From positions 11,601,412 through 11,665,411 of the forward strand of contig JAKZAN010000006.1 of the NCBI GenBank assembly GCA_023053545.1: a stretch of 64,000 nt of DNA, in the 5' to 3' direction. Below, piece by piece: positions 24,066 to 35,342 of this stretch (positions are counted from its first letter, which is position 1; every line of letters begins with the position of its first letter). This DNA comes from Lepidurus packardi. Lineage: Eukaryota; Arthropoda; Branchiopoda; Notostraca; Triopsidae. Made by a program: the position numbers and the translations under genes. The notes under the pieces are model-generated. The model was not told where the DNA came from and did not search any database. It saw only the letters and a list, made by a program, of their open reading frames with translations.

Positions 24066-24661
24066 TATGGCTTCGATCTTAACCTTACCTTTAACGAAAC
24101 AAATGGACAATCGAAAAAATGGACAAACTCATTTTTTCAACACGATCAAATTTAATTCGAATTGTTATGAGTAAAAATTTGTTGTTACAACCAAAATCAC
24201 TGCAACATTAGAGTTCTTTGTTTCGTCAAGTTTAAGATACTAATTTATTTCTACTCACTAAAACAACTAAAGACAAAGAAGACAAGGGCAGACAACAACT
24301 CACTTCAACAACTTCATGACGACGACTCTTGACGACGACTGTCCAAAAAGAAGAAAAGGTTCCATCAACGTAAAGGTCGCGATGTTTCATTATAGGTTCC
24401 CAACCCCAACAGCAGACTAATAATGAAATTGGTACAATTAAGCTCCTAAACGTGGGTGGCAACATTATAAACCAGCGAGATGAAGTAAAAATGGAAACAT
24501 ATTTTTCGAAAAACATAATTAACTTAACATTTTGATTGTCTCGCTTGTACGGCCAAAGGAGAAAGAAGGCGCCCAAGCTCCGAGTTCTTCTTTCGGATGT
24601 GGTTGTAAGTATATTCTAGAAAATAGGATCACCAAGTCGATTAACCTTTCTTAAAATTTCT
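24066..24661. other. Intergenic, upstream of the NLR gene
   Basis: The first ~90 bp (ATGGCTTCGATCTTAACCTT...) continue the sequence shared with 38760-38900. The remainder is AT-rich with no gene seen and presumably includes the NLR promoter. Confidence 0.5.
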
Positions 24662-27600
24662 ATGGCAGCTTCCAACAATGCTCTACCCATGTTCGGGCAA
24701 GTTACTATAAGCCATTCCACGGTCCACATAGGTACCCGTTTTGAAAATCAAGGAAACTGTTCGCTAAAACCATCCCCATCGGTGGACATCGATACGTTAG
24801 GGGTAAAAAGTCCAATTTATTGAAGTAGCAATGTTTACAACTGCACCCGTTTGCGTTTATAGTTCACAGAATTGAAAGAGTACTATTCGACTGCCATATG
24901 CAGAGCATCTCCACTGCCCTGGTACCCCGAGTACACTTGGGACATTGACGAAGTCTACACGGAACTAACCTTAGAAAACCCAGCAAAGCCCAAGTTCGGT
25001 GCGGAAGAACTTTTTAAACATTCCCACGTAAGTGTAGTGGGAAATTTTCATTCTCTTAAAACTCATCTAGCGCAATCGATGGCCATTTTAGGTACATTTT
25101 CGGAGAGGTGGTAGCTACCGCATTCTGATCGAAGGAGACGCCGGACATGGAAAGTCAACCTTGATGCTTAAGATCGCTTCTGATTGGTCTGAAAGACACC
25201 CAAATGATCATACCAAGTACACCAGTCCTTTTAGTCTACTGCTCGTAGTAAAATTGGGCTCCGTTGGTGAAGATGTAAGTCTACTTGAACATGTATCATC
25301 AAGGCTCTATTTGTTCCTAAATTTTAAACCAGGAAAACATCCTGAGTTACATGGAATCAATCTACGACGAGAAGATGGACACAAAACTTAAGGATATATT
25401 AAAAAGTAAAGGAGCAGAAGAGGTTCTGATTCTCCTAGACGGGTACGATGAGACGAATGCTAAGACCAAGAAAGAGGTAGGTCGGATAATGAAGAAAGAC
25501 ATGATGAGCAAGTGTCACGTGGTGCTCACATCGAGATGCGGACATGTACCCGATCATGTCAAAGGTAATGTCTTGCTTGTAAGAGTGCAAGGCTTTGGAC
25601 AAAGACGAGTGGCAGAGGCAGTTGGCAAGTTCTTCATCAAGGCAGGTCACTTAACCAAAGCCGATGTTATAAATTGTTTCGATAGACCGCTCGGAGTGTC
25701 GGATTCCGATAGTGAACTGGATGACTGGTTCCTACCTAGTATCGATGACGCGGATTCTGATTTAAAACTCGATGACTCGGATTCCGATAGCGAACTGAAT
25801 GACTGGTTCCTACCTAGCATCGATGACTCGGATTCCGATAGCGAACGGGATGACTGGATCCTACCTAGTATCGATGATTTTAAATATGTTGAAGAAATTT
25901 ACCCACTAAAGCCTATAGCTCGACGACTCAGTCTGAAGCAATTCAAGCAATTCATGCGGAAGGTACGATTCGTGAGTCCTTACAAGGAACTAGCTCAATG
26001 TCCACTGCTATGCGTCATGATGTGTTGTTTAGTCAGCGAGTGCCCGAATCGTGAACTACCTTCAACTCTTTCGGGTCTTTACTTTGCCATGATCAACCGG
26101 AACCTCTACATCGCAGTCAGAAAGAAAGACAGAGCTGCTGGAGAAGACGTTGACATATGGAACTGGAGTGGCCTCGCCACTGAGATTCATGACGATCACG
26201 GAAGCTACCTCCAAGAGTTTGGCCGTCTTTGCATCAACAGTCTGAAAACCCATAGCATGAGCTTCACCTTATTTGATATAACGGGAAAGAAATCAAAGGC
26301 TCAAACTACCGACGTCAAAGTTACTCAACTAATCGAGGCAGGAGTTCTGGTCAAAGACACCAAAGAGAAGATTCCTCGTTACCAAGTTCCTCATCGAACC
26401 ACGGCAGAATTTCTGGCCGCCTACTATCTTGGTAGAGAAACCGACCAGAATCTTATGGAACAGAACTTACTTGACCTGTATCGACAAGAGGCCAGCTTCA
26501 ATGAAGTTGCGGTTTCCCTGATAGAAATGGGAAAGTCGAGGTGTTTAGTCGACGCTTTCCGTGTAATTAAGTTTCCTTGGGACTGTCTTAACAAGTTTAT
26601 GAAAAATTATTTCACCCAATATGGTGCCGCTGGTACCTGGTCCGAATTTAAAGATGCTCTGCCGAACGAGCTGTACTTCCTAACTGAACTAGATGGCTTT
26701 GAGGAAAAGTTCACAGTTAGCTCAGTTGAGCCTAGCCTAACTCTGCTTCAACTGGTTGAAGAGCTCGGCAAGAAGAACACTAGAAGAACAAACGCACTCT
26801 TTGCATCACCAAAGGATTGCCTCATTTCCCTTCATTTGGGAGGGAGTTTTAAGGCACACAATTTACCAGTTGTGTTGCACACTTTGTCCAAGTCCGGTGT
26901 TGTTCTTCGTGCATTGGAATGTTCTGGAGAATACGACATAATTGGCGACCAAACGCGACAAGAATTAGCTCACAGTCTTCAGGAGCTTCTTCAATCAGCT
27001 TCCTGTCCTGTTCAATTGAGATTCTATTTAGTTTCAAAAGGTAGGTTAAATTAAATATCTGAATTTTGGCTATTTTTAATATTTAGATTTACAACTGGTC
27101 GTAGCCGAGGCCATGCAAAAGGTTCCTGAAGCTTGCCGTCTCAAGCATTTCCACTGCAGCCAAGATTGTAAGTACGAGGGAGCGCTGTTGTTATTTGATC
27201 GCAGACGTTGATGTGATGCAATGTGGACGTCCCAAGATGATGCAGCAACACACTCCAACTTACTCTTTAAATTCTTATTGCAGGGAATAAAGTTGATGAA
27301 CAACTATCGGAAGTATTGGCTGAGAAGTGGTTGTCTCACTTACAACACCTGGTCTTGGGGTATAAGGACAATAGCCACGTAATCAGAACTATTAACTAAC
27401 GAGGTTTTTCTAGTTCTGGTATGTTGAAATCAATATTAAAACGACTTTCGGAGCCTGGGTGCAGTCTCACTACTCTGCACCTCGACAAAACTAAAGACCT
27501 ACTGATTGAAGACCTAGTGATGCTCGTCAGTAAACTTGAAACGCTAACGCTCTCCAAAATGAGTTTCCAATTTGACGTGAGTGAGAAAATTGTACAACTG

Positions 27601-28532
27601 CACTTCCCCAAAAACTATTCATCCTCGCTCCGTCACCTTTTCATGAATAGTTCAATCACAATTCACTTTTGTTTATACGAAGAAATTCCTTTTTACTCGT
27701 ATTACAGGTTACTGAAATCAGCAAGTACGCGGTTAAGGAAAAATGCTCTCTGAAAATTCTTCATCTCGAGAACGTTTCTCTGACGCTTCATGGATTGCTT
27801 CAGTCAGCTGATGAGTACCAAGAGCCCCTCCTTGCTTGGAGAAAGGCGGCACTAAACCTGGAGGAATTGTCCTTCACTTGGTGCACGTTTCCAATCGAAT
27901 TGTTTAGTTGGTTGAACCTAACTGCACCTAATCTGCGGACCCTTTCCATCGGCGGAATCTATGGAAAGACTCCAAACAATGACAAGGAGTTCTATGCCAA
28001 CCAGTTGTTGGAGGCCTTAACCGGAAGTAGTGGAGACAATATTGAAGAGCTGTCATTATTGCCCGACTTTTGGAAAAGTAGAAATGTACTGATGCTGCAT
28101 CCGATCCGAGAAGCCCTTCAACGCTGTCCGAGGATGAAGAGAGTCAACCTGGGAATTTTGACATATGATTTATCAGAGATCTCCATAGGTCCTGATCCTT
28201 CAAGTCCATTATCCTCCATTGATGAGGAAGCTTTGAAAAGCAGTAATATGTACTTGGCTTTGTTCAAAATAGTTTTAAGTGTTCCTATGCTTGAAACTTT
28301 ATCTTGCCACTTTTGGGGCCGGGATACAATTGGTATATTCCATGCTATTGCAGACAAGGCTGAAAAATGGCCAGGAAAAACAAACCACAATGAAGCTAAT
28401 ACTTCGTTAACGCTCGTTCGCTTATCTAAGCAGAATGCATGTCATGCTGTGCATGTGTTCAGAGAACGAAAATTAGAATATCGCCTTAGGTACGTAGAAG
28501 AATTGGTGTTCGAGCTTTGGTTCTCTGTGTAA
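24662..28532 (+). CDS. NLR-type NACHT-LRR protein
   Basis: Exons 24662-24802, 24863-25027, 25092-25274, 25333-27040, 27087-27167, 27284-27359, 27414-27576, 27708-28532 close in phase (about 1113 residues). Domains: a short N terminus (1-102) with no death-fold; NACHT with Walker A GDAGHGKST (about 116-124), Walker B VLILLDGYDE (about 194-203) and sensor LTSRCGH; an acidic three-copy repeat (about 286-345); a helical and winged region with QYPL-like AQCPLLCVMMC and HRTTAEFLAAYYL (NACHT/NOD2-winged-helix hallmark); then degenerate leucine-rich repeats from about 733 to the end. NACHT-LRR proteins are cytosolic STAND ATPases that sense danger and oligomerise; they are absent from most insects, so an intact one here is notable. 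Start ATGGCAGCT is supported by an in-frame stop upstream. Function is inferred from domains only. Confidence 0.87.
25696..25878 (+). repeat. 51-bp coding minisatellite in NLR gene
   Basis: Three copies of a 51-bp unit encode DSDSDSELNDWFLPSID with small changes; the first two are separated by a short degenerate partial copy (ADSDLKLDD). It keeps frame (17 codons per unit) and inserts an acidic, Trp-containing loop after the NACHT core. Confidence 0.9.
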
Positions 28533-30606
28533 ATTGCGTATTTAATTCTGCTGAAAGATCAAATAGCAATTTCGAAAGCTACTAATCAAAAGAAGTATAC
28601 CCTAATGGATGTATGCCAACTCGCAATAAGAAATTCCGCCCTTTAAGTACCCCATTCAACTTTTTTTTCATTAATACAACACCAAAGCATTATAGTACGT
28701 TCCAACGGTGTTCTATGGTCTCAAATTCCCTTGAGGCAAAAATCTTCATTCTTAGTTTATTTTGCGAATAATAAAACTGTGACATCTAACGGGCACATTA
28801 TCGACTATTTCTGACCATTTCACATTTCTGATTTTTTTTTTTGATAAAGGTTATTAGTATTCTGAAACAAACTTTCTATTGATCCTATTATTGGTAGAGG
28901 AAAGAAAAAAAATCACTTCTATTAGTTTAGTATCTTTAAGGTAGTCTACTAGACAGTTTCTTAACTTATATTGTCGTTCTGGTTCAATTTTCCCTAATCC
29001 TAATACATTTTCCATTTACATTCTTCACTTCACGTTGTGAAGTGAAGGCTGCAAACGAAGACTTGGATACGACTTTTGCTACGAGTAGGAACCCATCCGA
29101 TCAAGATGTTTTAGCGTTACCACATGACATTAAGCATAGGTCGAAGTTAGCTGGTCGTACCCTTAACCTGTTCTTATCGTAAAAGCTTCCACGCAATACC
29201 CTGTGTAACACGATTCTTCTTGCTTTTTGTTTCTTTGCTATTTTGAGTGCCAAGTATCTCTCGGAGTGCCTGGGCTGGTGAAGCGTGTATGAGGCATGCT
29301 GGAGCAGAGCGAAGAAACCCGGGCAGGTCCCACTCTTTTCGCTCGGTCCATTACGTTTCATTGTTGAGCAACTGCGAGGCAGGCCGGCTTAATGGGGCAA
29401 GTTCGACCTGCCCCAACTTGGTTCCCTACGTCTTTATTGGGACACCCTACTGTACGATTCCAGTACCGAAGGGAAAAGAATCGAAGACGATGTTCTGCTT
29501 TTTACTCGTCCGAAGAGCTCATTAGGATGAAGAAAACTGACAGAAAGTTGGTAATAATAGTTTCTTTAAAAAGCTAACAGTTTAGATTTCTAGAGGCCAA
29601 ACAGCAAAACAGGCCAAAAAGCAAGCAGATTAGATTTTTAGAGGGCATGTGGCCATGAGGTCACAGGACGTTGGAGTGTCTGGCTTATTTGCTTTTTCGT
29701 GGACATACGTAACCTTGCTTAACTACCGATCCGCTGCGAAAGGTTTAGTTTAGCGAATCAAAGATTTAGTCGGATTAGCTTAACCTTCAATTGATACTCT
29801 TGTAAGTTTCGACTTTAATTTGTTCAAGTCAAGATTTGCATTTCGACGAACAAAAATGTAAAGGCGTGAGAGCAGAAGGAGAGACCTTATTAAATTTCAA
29901 GCGTCCAATCGAAGAGGAATGTAGTTCGGACACTGTCATTGTCCATAGTGTTCTCAGTCTATGAATTTACCAAGTGTCGAAAATAGCCTTCAAGAAGTAT
30001 TTAACAAGAAGAGTTTTATACCATAGTTCGATATTACCATCCTGCAAGGAACAAGTAAAAAAAAATAAAAAATTCAAAGAATTTCAAATAGGGCTTATCT
30101 ATAGTGTATATGATCTAAGAGGTTTTGCTACGAGCTTCTAGGTAGCTCCCGATCGGTGGCTATTGTAATTGTGTGTCAACTGCTCCATAAATGATAGAGC
30201 AACGTTTCCGCATCTCATCTGAGTTAGGTTAGGTTAAGTTAGGACTTCACCCCCCCCCCCCCCTCCCTCGTTCAGGAGCCAGACTGAAGTTCGATGAACG
30301 GGAAACAGACACTTAATACTTCTTTAATGTTGCACTTTTCGCTCTAGAGAACACTGAACTGAAGAAAGGGCATGAAGGAATCACAAGGATCAGCCAAATG
30401 CTTCCATCCTTGCCTGGGCTGCGTTCTTCAGTAGAGGCTCCCCAAACCCGTTGACCACAGAAAAACTTCGCTGTTACCATTAAAGACGTTCTCGCGTTTC
30501 GCCCTTCAAAGAAACTGTGCTCGACGCTACTCCCTGCCTCTGCCACCCCGTAGCTCTGCACTGTAACCAGGACATGCTTTGATGCACGGGAAAGAGAATA
30601 CTTTAG
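28533..30606. other. Intergenic; no gene recognised
   Basis: AT-rich with a perfect hairpin CTTCACGTTGTGAAG near 29027-29041, a TTAGG-like run (30220-30242) and a C14+ homopolymer (about 30249-30263). An 86-codon frame at 29101-29361 (minus) shows no family features. Confidence 0.5.
28770..28775 (+). terminator. AATAAA poly(A) signal of NLR gene
   Basis: First AATAAA after the stop codon at 28532, giving a 3' UTR of roughly 250-260 nt. Confidence 0.4.
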
Positions 30607-31125
30607 GGGTGCGTTCCAATTGGCGGCTCAACCCGGGTTGACGTGGGTTTTCAACCCGGGTTCCAGAACTCGCCTGTTTCAATTGGCCAAACTCGGGTTC
30701 AAAGCGGAGTTTGGGGAAGTGTTGTTCGACTCCACTTTGGATCAGGGTTGAACACAGCAGAAGCGAGTTGGGGGACGTTTCGCGTCTGGGTGCTAGGTGG
30801 AGTCGTGGTTCCATGTATACAAAACAAAGCTTTTCAAGCATTTTCACTCTTTTCGTTTACAATTATACTATCTTATTGTATCATCACATAAAAATATATT
30901 TTTTAGAAATATTATCCTTTCCTTAAATTTTCACTTTTAAATTTTAAATGAAGTAGTATTGTATCATTGAGTGCAATACAGCGATTCATTGTCTCTGATT
31001 ACAAGTTATATCGATTCCAACAATAACCCGATTGAATAGTACATGTGCCTATTGGGACGCGGGTTTACTCAGCCCGAGTCCGGAAAACTCAACTCCCTAG
31101 TCGAGTTCGCAATTGGAACGCACCC
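30607..31125. mobile_element. 519-bp MITE with GGGTGCGTTCCAATTG termini
   Basis: Left end GGGTGCGTTCCAATTG and right end CAATTGGAACGCACCC are perfect inverted repeats, flanked by TAG on both sides (30604-30606, 31126-31128). There is no coding capacity. GGG-start TIRs with 3-bp duplications resemble PIF/Harbinger-type elements, though their usual duplication is TWA. The left interior is rich in AACCCGGGTT palindromes. Confidence 0.82.
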
Positions 31126-32198
31126 TAGGAGAGGTCTAGCGCCTTATGTTTGTTCCCAAGATCACGGGACTCTTTTGGCGCTGTAGTTCTATTTTAGCGC
31201 CCTAAGACGAGTTTGGCGCCCTGAATTTAGATTTTTTGGGGTACGCATTTGCGTACTGTGCGTATCGCTGGCTATACCAACCCTTCTTAGTGTACACAGT
31301 TCTACAGTTATAGGGTGAATAGTTATAGATGTTATAGATTTAATAGTTCTACAGTTCTATACTGAAGTTATAGATGAGGTTATGCGCACAAAAGTTTCAA
31401 TCGACTGGTCAGAGTGTATGAAGCTACACATACCGCGGTAAAAAATTGGAATTGGATGGTTTGATGATTTCGAATAAATGTGAACGTTCAACATAGAACT
31501 GATTGTAAAGTTAAAAAAATATAGGGTAGGCTTTTTTATTATTTAACCTTCGCTGGGCTATGGGTCCCCCGCAAGCCAGATGGCAAGGAATTATCTGCTC
31601 GAAGGCAGGTGTATGCCTGGGTACCATCCGGGTCACTGTGGCCCACCTTAGCGACTATGAGTGGACTGTACACTCATTTAAACCTAACCAGCCAACAAAA
31701 GGCGAAAAATTGACTGAAAACTAACGAAGTGAACCTGGGGAAGTCAATAAACTGAAACGTCTACCTAAATTCAAAAAACTAAAAAAGGACAACTAAAGGA
31801 ACCCAACATCAGAGTACCCTAAACTTCCGTCAAATCCTTTCATTGAAGAAGATTTGCAGACCTTGTGAATAAAGCAGTTAAATCAAAGATGAAATAAAGA
31901 TAAACAGGCAGAAAAAGTAGCCAAAGGAAAAGAGAGGGAATTCGATGATGATATAAACACAGAAGAAAGTCCCCTGATGCTGTTCTAGGCGAATCTTGCG
32001 CTCTTGATCTCGAAGCTGAAAGCGAAGATTTGAATCGGCGTAAAATTTCATAGTAGTGATCTTCATGGTAGGTTCTTGAGGTGTTTCAGTGATGACCCAG
32101 GACTTGCACGATCTTCAAAGATGGCAGGAATCCTTCTTGTATAGGAGTTCTTCAGACTTGGACTGTAGATGTAGCGTTCTGGGTGACCATGTTCCACT
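31126..32198. other. Intergenic; no gene recognised
   Basis: Includes a short TTATAGATG-rich stretch (31310-31380) and a GC-richer patch (31550-31700). No credible exon. Confidence 0.5.
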
Positions 32199-32700
32199 CA
32201 ACACGTTCTCCGGATTTAGTTACATACGTACGTAAAGTGTCCCTGGATCAAACATGACACTAGTGTGTCATTGGCCAACAATGAATTCTTCTTTTTTCAG
32301 CTAGTGGAGTGAAAGAAAATTCAAATTTTAGCGACTCTCATCAACGAAAATTGATGAGAATCGTGAAGCTAACCTAATCTATCCTAACTTAATAACCTAA
32401 CCTAAGCTAACCTAACTTAATAACCTAACCTAAGCTAACCTAACCTAATCAAACCTAAACTAACCTAATCAAACCTAAACTAACCTAACCTAAACCTAAC
32501 CTAACCTAACCTATCCTAACTTAACCTAACCTATCCTAACTTAACCTAACCTAACCTAAACTAATGTATTTACAATCCAACTACCATTTTTGAATTCGAG
32601 TGACACCCGTTTGTCATTCGATTTCCGAGAACGTTTTGAAACCATAATACACACTAGTGTCATTTTTATCTCGGATTTCCGAAACTGGAGAACCTGTTGG
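32199..32700. mobile_element. TIR element carrying a CCTAA array, copy 1
   Basis: Termini AACACGTTCTCCGGATTTAG (left) and, inverted, CCAACAGGTTCTCCAGTTTC (right). The interior runs from an ACACTAGTGTGTCA block, through a CTCATCAACGAAAATTGATG hairpin, into about 200 bp of CCTAA/TCCTAA/GCTAA pentamers, then a flank shared with copies 2 and 3. No open frame, so a MITE-like vehicle with a telomere-type satellite inside. Confidence 0.82.
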
Positions 32701-33549
32701 TTCCACTTGCATGGTTTGAACAAGTCGTAGATGTGATTAGCGTTCGAACTGACAACCAGAGGCCACCCCTGCTGTCTAAGGTTAGCCACCGCCATAATGA
32801 AAACCTCCAACAATGTTTTCAATATGAAATGCCCGCCAGAGACCGTCAGCTTTCGGTATCTTAAGTTTTGAATTCCGTGATCTTGAATCTTGTGTTACTG
32901 AATTCTGGTGTCTTGAATCTTGAATTCGTCTCCCTACTTTCTAAGGTATTACCTGCTCAACGGCAGGGGTTTCACCGATCAAATTCCTCTGAAGGTGTTT
33001 GAGAAAGACTTGAATTCCGCAATCTGGAATCCCACCCCTAGGCCTAGCTTGATTTTGATGGCCCAACAAACACTAGTACAGAGAAAAGAACCCAACAGAA
33101 GTGAATACGCAAAACATTTACCTCTCCAAAATAAAAATGACTCGAAAATGCGCTACCCCAGAAGGTTGAATTGCAGCAAATCTTTAGGCGATTTACCGCA
33201 ACCAAACCTCCTAGCATACCTGGGTGCCCTCTGGGTTTCCTAGTTCCATCACAAGAAAGGGCGAATCCGAATCAAAGGCGACGTAAAGACGATCAGCTAG
33301 GACGGCGTTAAAAGGCAAGGCAAGAGTTGAGGGAAGAGCTATAATGATGACGATGATCTTCGGTGCTGCAGCTGGAGAAATCGCCATTGATGCACGGATA
33401 ATCTTCTTTAGGAATGCCTGCGCTACCAAATAGCTAGGAAAGAGCACTAAGGGACTCAAAAAACGCAGCAAAGAGGAATGAGAAAACCCTACGAATAAAC
33501 GAAAAATTTCCACTGCAGAAAACTCCTTTTGGAGGGATATTATCAAAGA
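32701..33549. other. Intergenic; no gene recognised
   Basis: Two open frames (32920-33243 plus, 33211-33546 minus) have compositions I cannot link to any family. It adjoins the decayed non-LTR element and may include lost parts of it. Confidence 0.45.
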
Positions 33550-35342
33550 ACCAACTTACCCTTCGGAGAACCTTCCCAAATGATCGGACCAGCTCACAAA
33601 TTTACGTATGCCCCCTAACTTTTCTCTCCATCTCTCCTTTTGATGTTACGAAAGGTCTTTTTGCATTGCGCTTGTACTTTTTTAGAGTTCTCGAAGTTAG
33701 TTTTTGAAGGATTTCTCTTGAATTCTATGTAACATTGTCTCATTATGCCCGTTAGCTTACTGCACGCCTCGTTCCACCACATTTTCCTATTACTAGTCTC
33801 TTTTGGGTTAATTTTCTTTGGTCTATGTTTTATTTTTCTGTGTCTTTTGCATACTTCTATGAGCTTTTCTACATATTTAGTATATTTTTCTTCTAACGAT
33901 CCGTTTTCTATTATGTTCTATTCTCTTTTTTAAATCACTTAAATAGGCTGTTAAAGAATCTACGTTGGCCCTTCGCAATCGCATCGCAATCCATGTTAAT
34001 ATTTGTTGTATAAAGTTTCCATTCCTAATAACATTTTTACTTCCTTGCAGATGTCTTCCCATTTCCCTCCTGTCAAAACTACTGAAATTATTTTTCTGAC
34101 CAATCCTCCTACCCAGTTCCCAAAATCAGTTGTCTCTTTTTCATCTTCTGGCTTCACTTCGTCTTGTTGTCTTTCCTCTCGATTTGTTTGTCTCTCTTTT
34201 TCCTTTTTCTTACCTTGTAATACCTCACTGTAGGTTTGTTTCGCTACTTCTAAATTTTTCGTCGCTTTTTCCATTAGTTCTTGAACTGTTCTGTCTTCTT
34301 CATTTTCTGCTATTTCTCCTGTCCTGATGTTATTAACCGATATTTGACTCTTTTCAATGTGTTCTACCTCGTTACGTTTTATGGTCTGATCACCTAATGT
34401 GTCCGCTTTTCGGTTTGCCTAAGCCGTTTGGCTCGTTTAAAAAACTCACGGTTCCTATCCGCTGCAGTATGTTGCTTATTACAGTTCGCACATGTTGGCT
34501 CCTTTCCCTTTTTCTTGTTTTCGCAGATTGTCGTGGCGTGTTCTCCACCACAGTGCCCACATCTATCCCTTGCCTTGCAGACAGAGCTGATATGCCCAAA
34601 TCGTGGACACTTATAACATCTGATGGGTCTTGGTTCAAAGTGATGAACTTTTATTTTTAGGTATCCTAAGTTCAAATAGGATGGCAATTTGCTGTTTTCA
34701 AAAATAAGGTGGAAATAGCTAGTTTCCTCTTTAACTTTTCCCCCGTTATCTAATCTTCGCTCTTTGTACAGGGCTCTTACCCCAACTAATCCTGCAAAAT
34801 TCTCTTCCTCGATCTCCTTTTTAATCGCCTCGTATATGGTCACAATCCCGTGTTGCAGAAACTTAGGTTTGGTTATCCTGGCCTGAACTTTTATTGCCTC
34901 TATCTGTTTTATCTTTAGTAATCTATCCGTTTCGTCCTGATTGGTGGGGAAAACCAACAATTCTCCTGCACGCGTTACTTTGATTTTCATTTCTCTCATA
35001 TTCAAATCTCCCACCATTTTATTAATTTGAAGGGACTTAGCTTCCGCTTTCTCGAATTCTTCCTCTGTATCCGTTTCCGTAGTTGAAACCTGTAGTCTTC
35101 TACGTTTGCTTCCTACATCAACCAGAGCTTTCTCCCTGCTTTACTTTCTTTACCTTGTTTTTCCTATAGGAAACCATTTTAAACCCTCCATCTTTTTCTG
35201 CATTCTCCGTCTCTAGATCCTGATTTTCGTCCTCCATATCGGAGCTTTCCGAAATCTCAACTTCTTCGTCTTCTAAATCTGGTAAATTGTACCTCTGCTC
35301 ATCCCCCAGCTCTTCACTAGGCCCTCCACCTCTCATCCCCAT
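33550..35342 (-). mobile_element. Non-LTR retrotransposon remnant (ORF1 plus ORF2 fragment)
   Basis: Minus strand. 35342-35118 encodes an acidic ORF1 N terminus; after a frameshift, 35017-34394 encodes the gag-like core ending in three zinc knuckles (CYKCPRFGHISSVC, CGHCGGEHATTIC, CANCNKQH). A Lys/Glu-rich tail follows (34274-33996). Around 33790-33600 a frame reads MWWNEACSKLTGIMRQCY, the WWN motif of the endonuclease-RT linker of I/Jockey-group ORF2 proteins. Endonuclease and RT are missing, so the copy is deleted and dead. Confidence 0.72.
34394..35017 (-). pseudogene. Non-LTR ORF1 core with triple zinc knuckle
   Basis: A 207-codon frame with a DUF1725/PRE_C2HC-like preceding region and the three knuckles near its C terminus. 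Its natural N terminus lies in the frame at 35118-35342, one base out of register, showing decay. Confidence 0.75.

Noticed and set aside
29101..29361. 86-codon ORF (-)
   Set aside because: Looked briefly like a retroelement fragment, but no catalytic or structural motif could be found.
32330..32570. CCTAA arrays considered as true telomere or CRISPR-like repeats
   Set aside because: Arrays are 130-240 bp, degenerate, internal to TIR elements and without spacers; the genome is eukaryotic.
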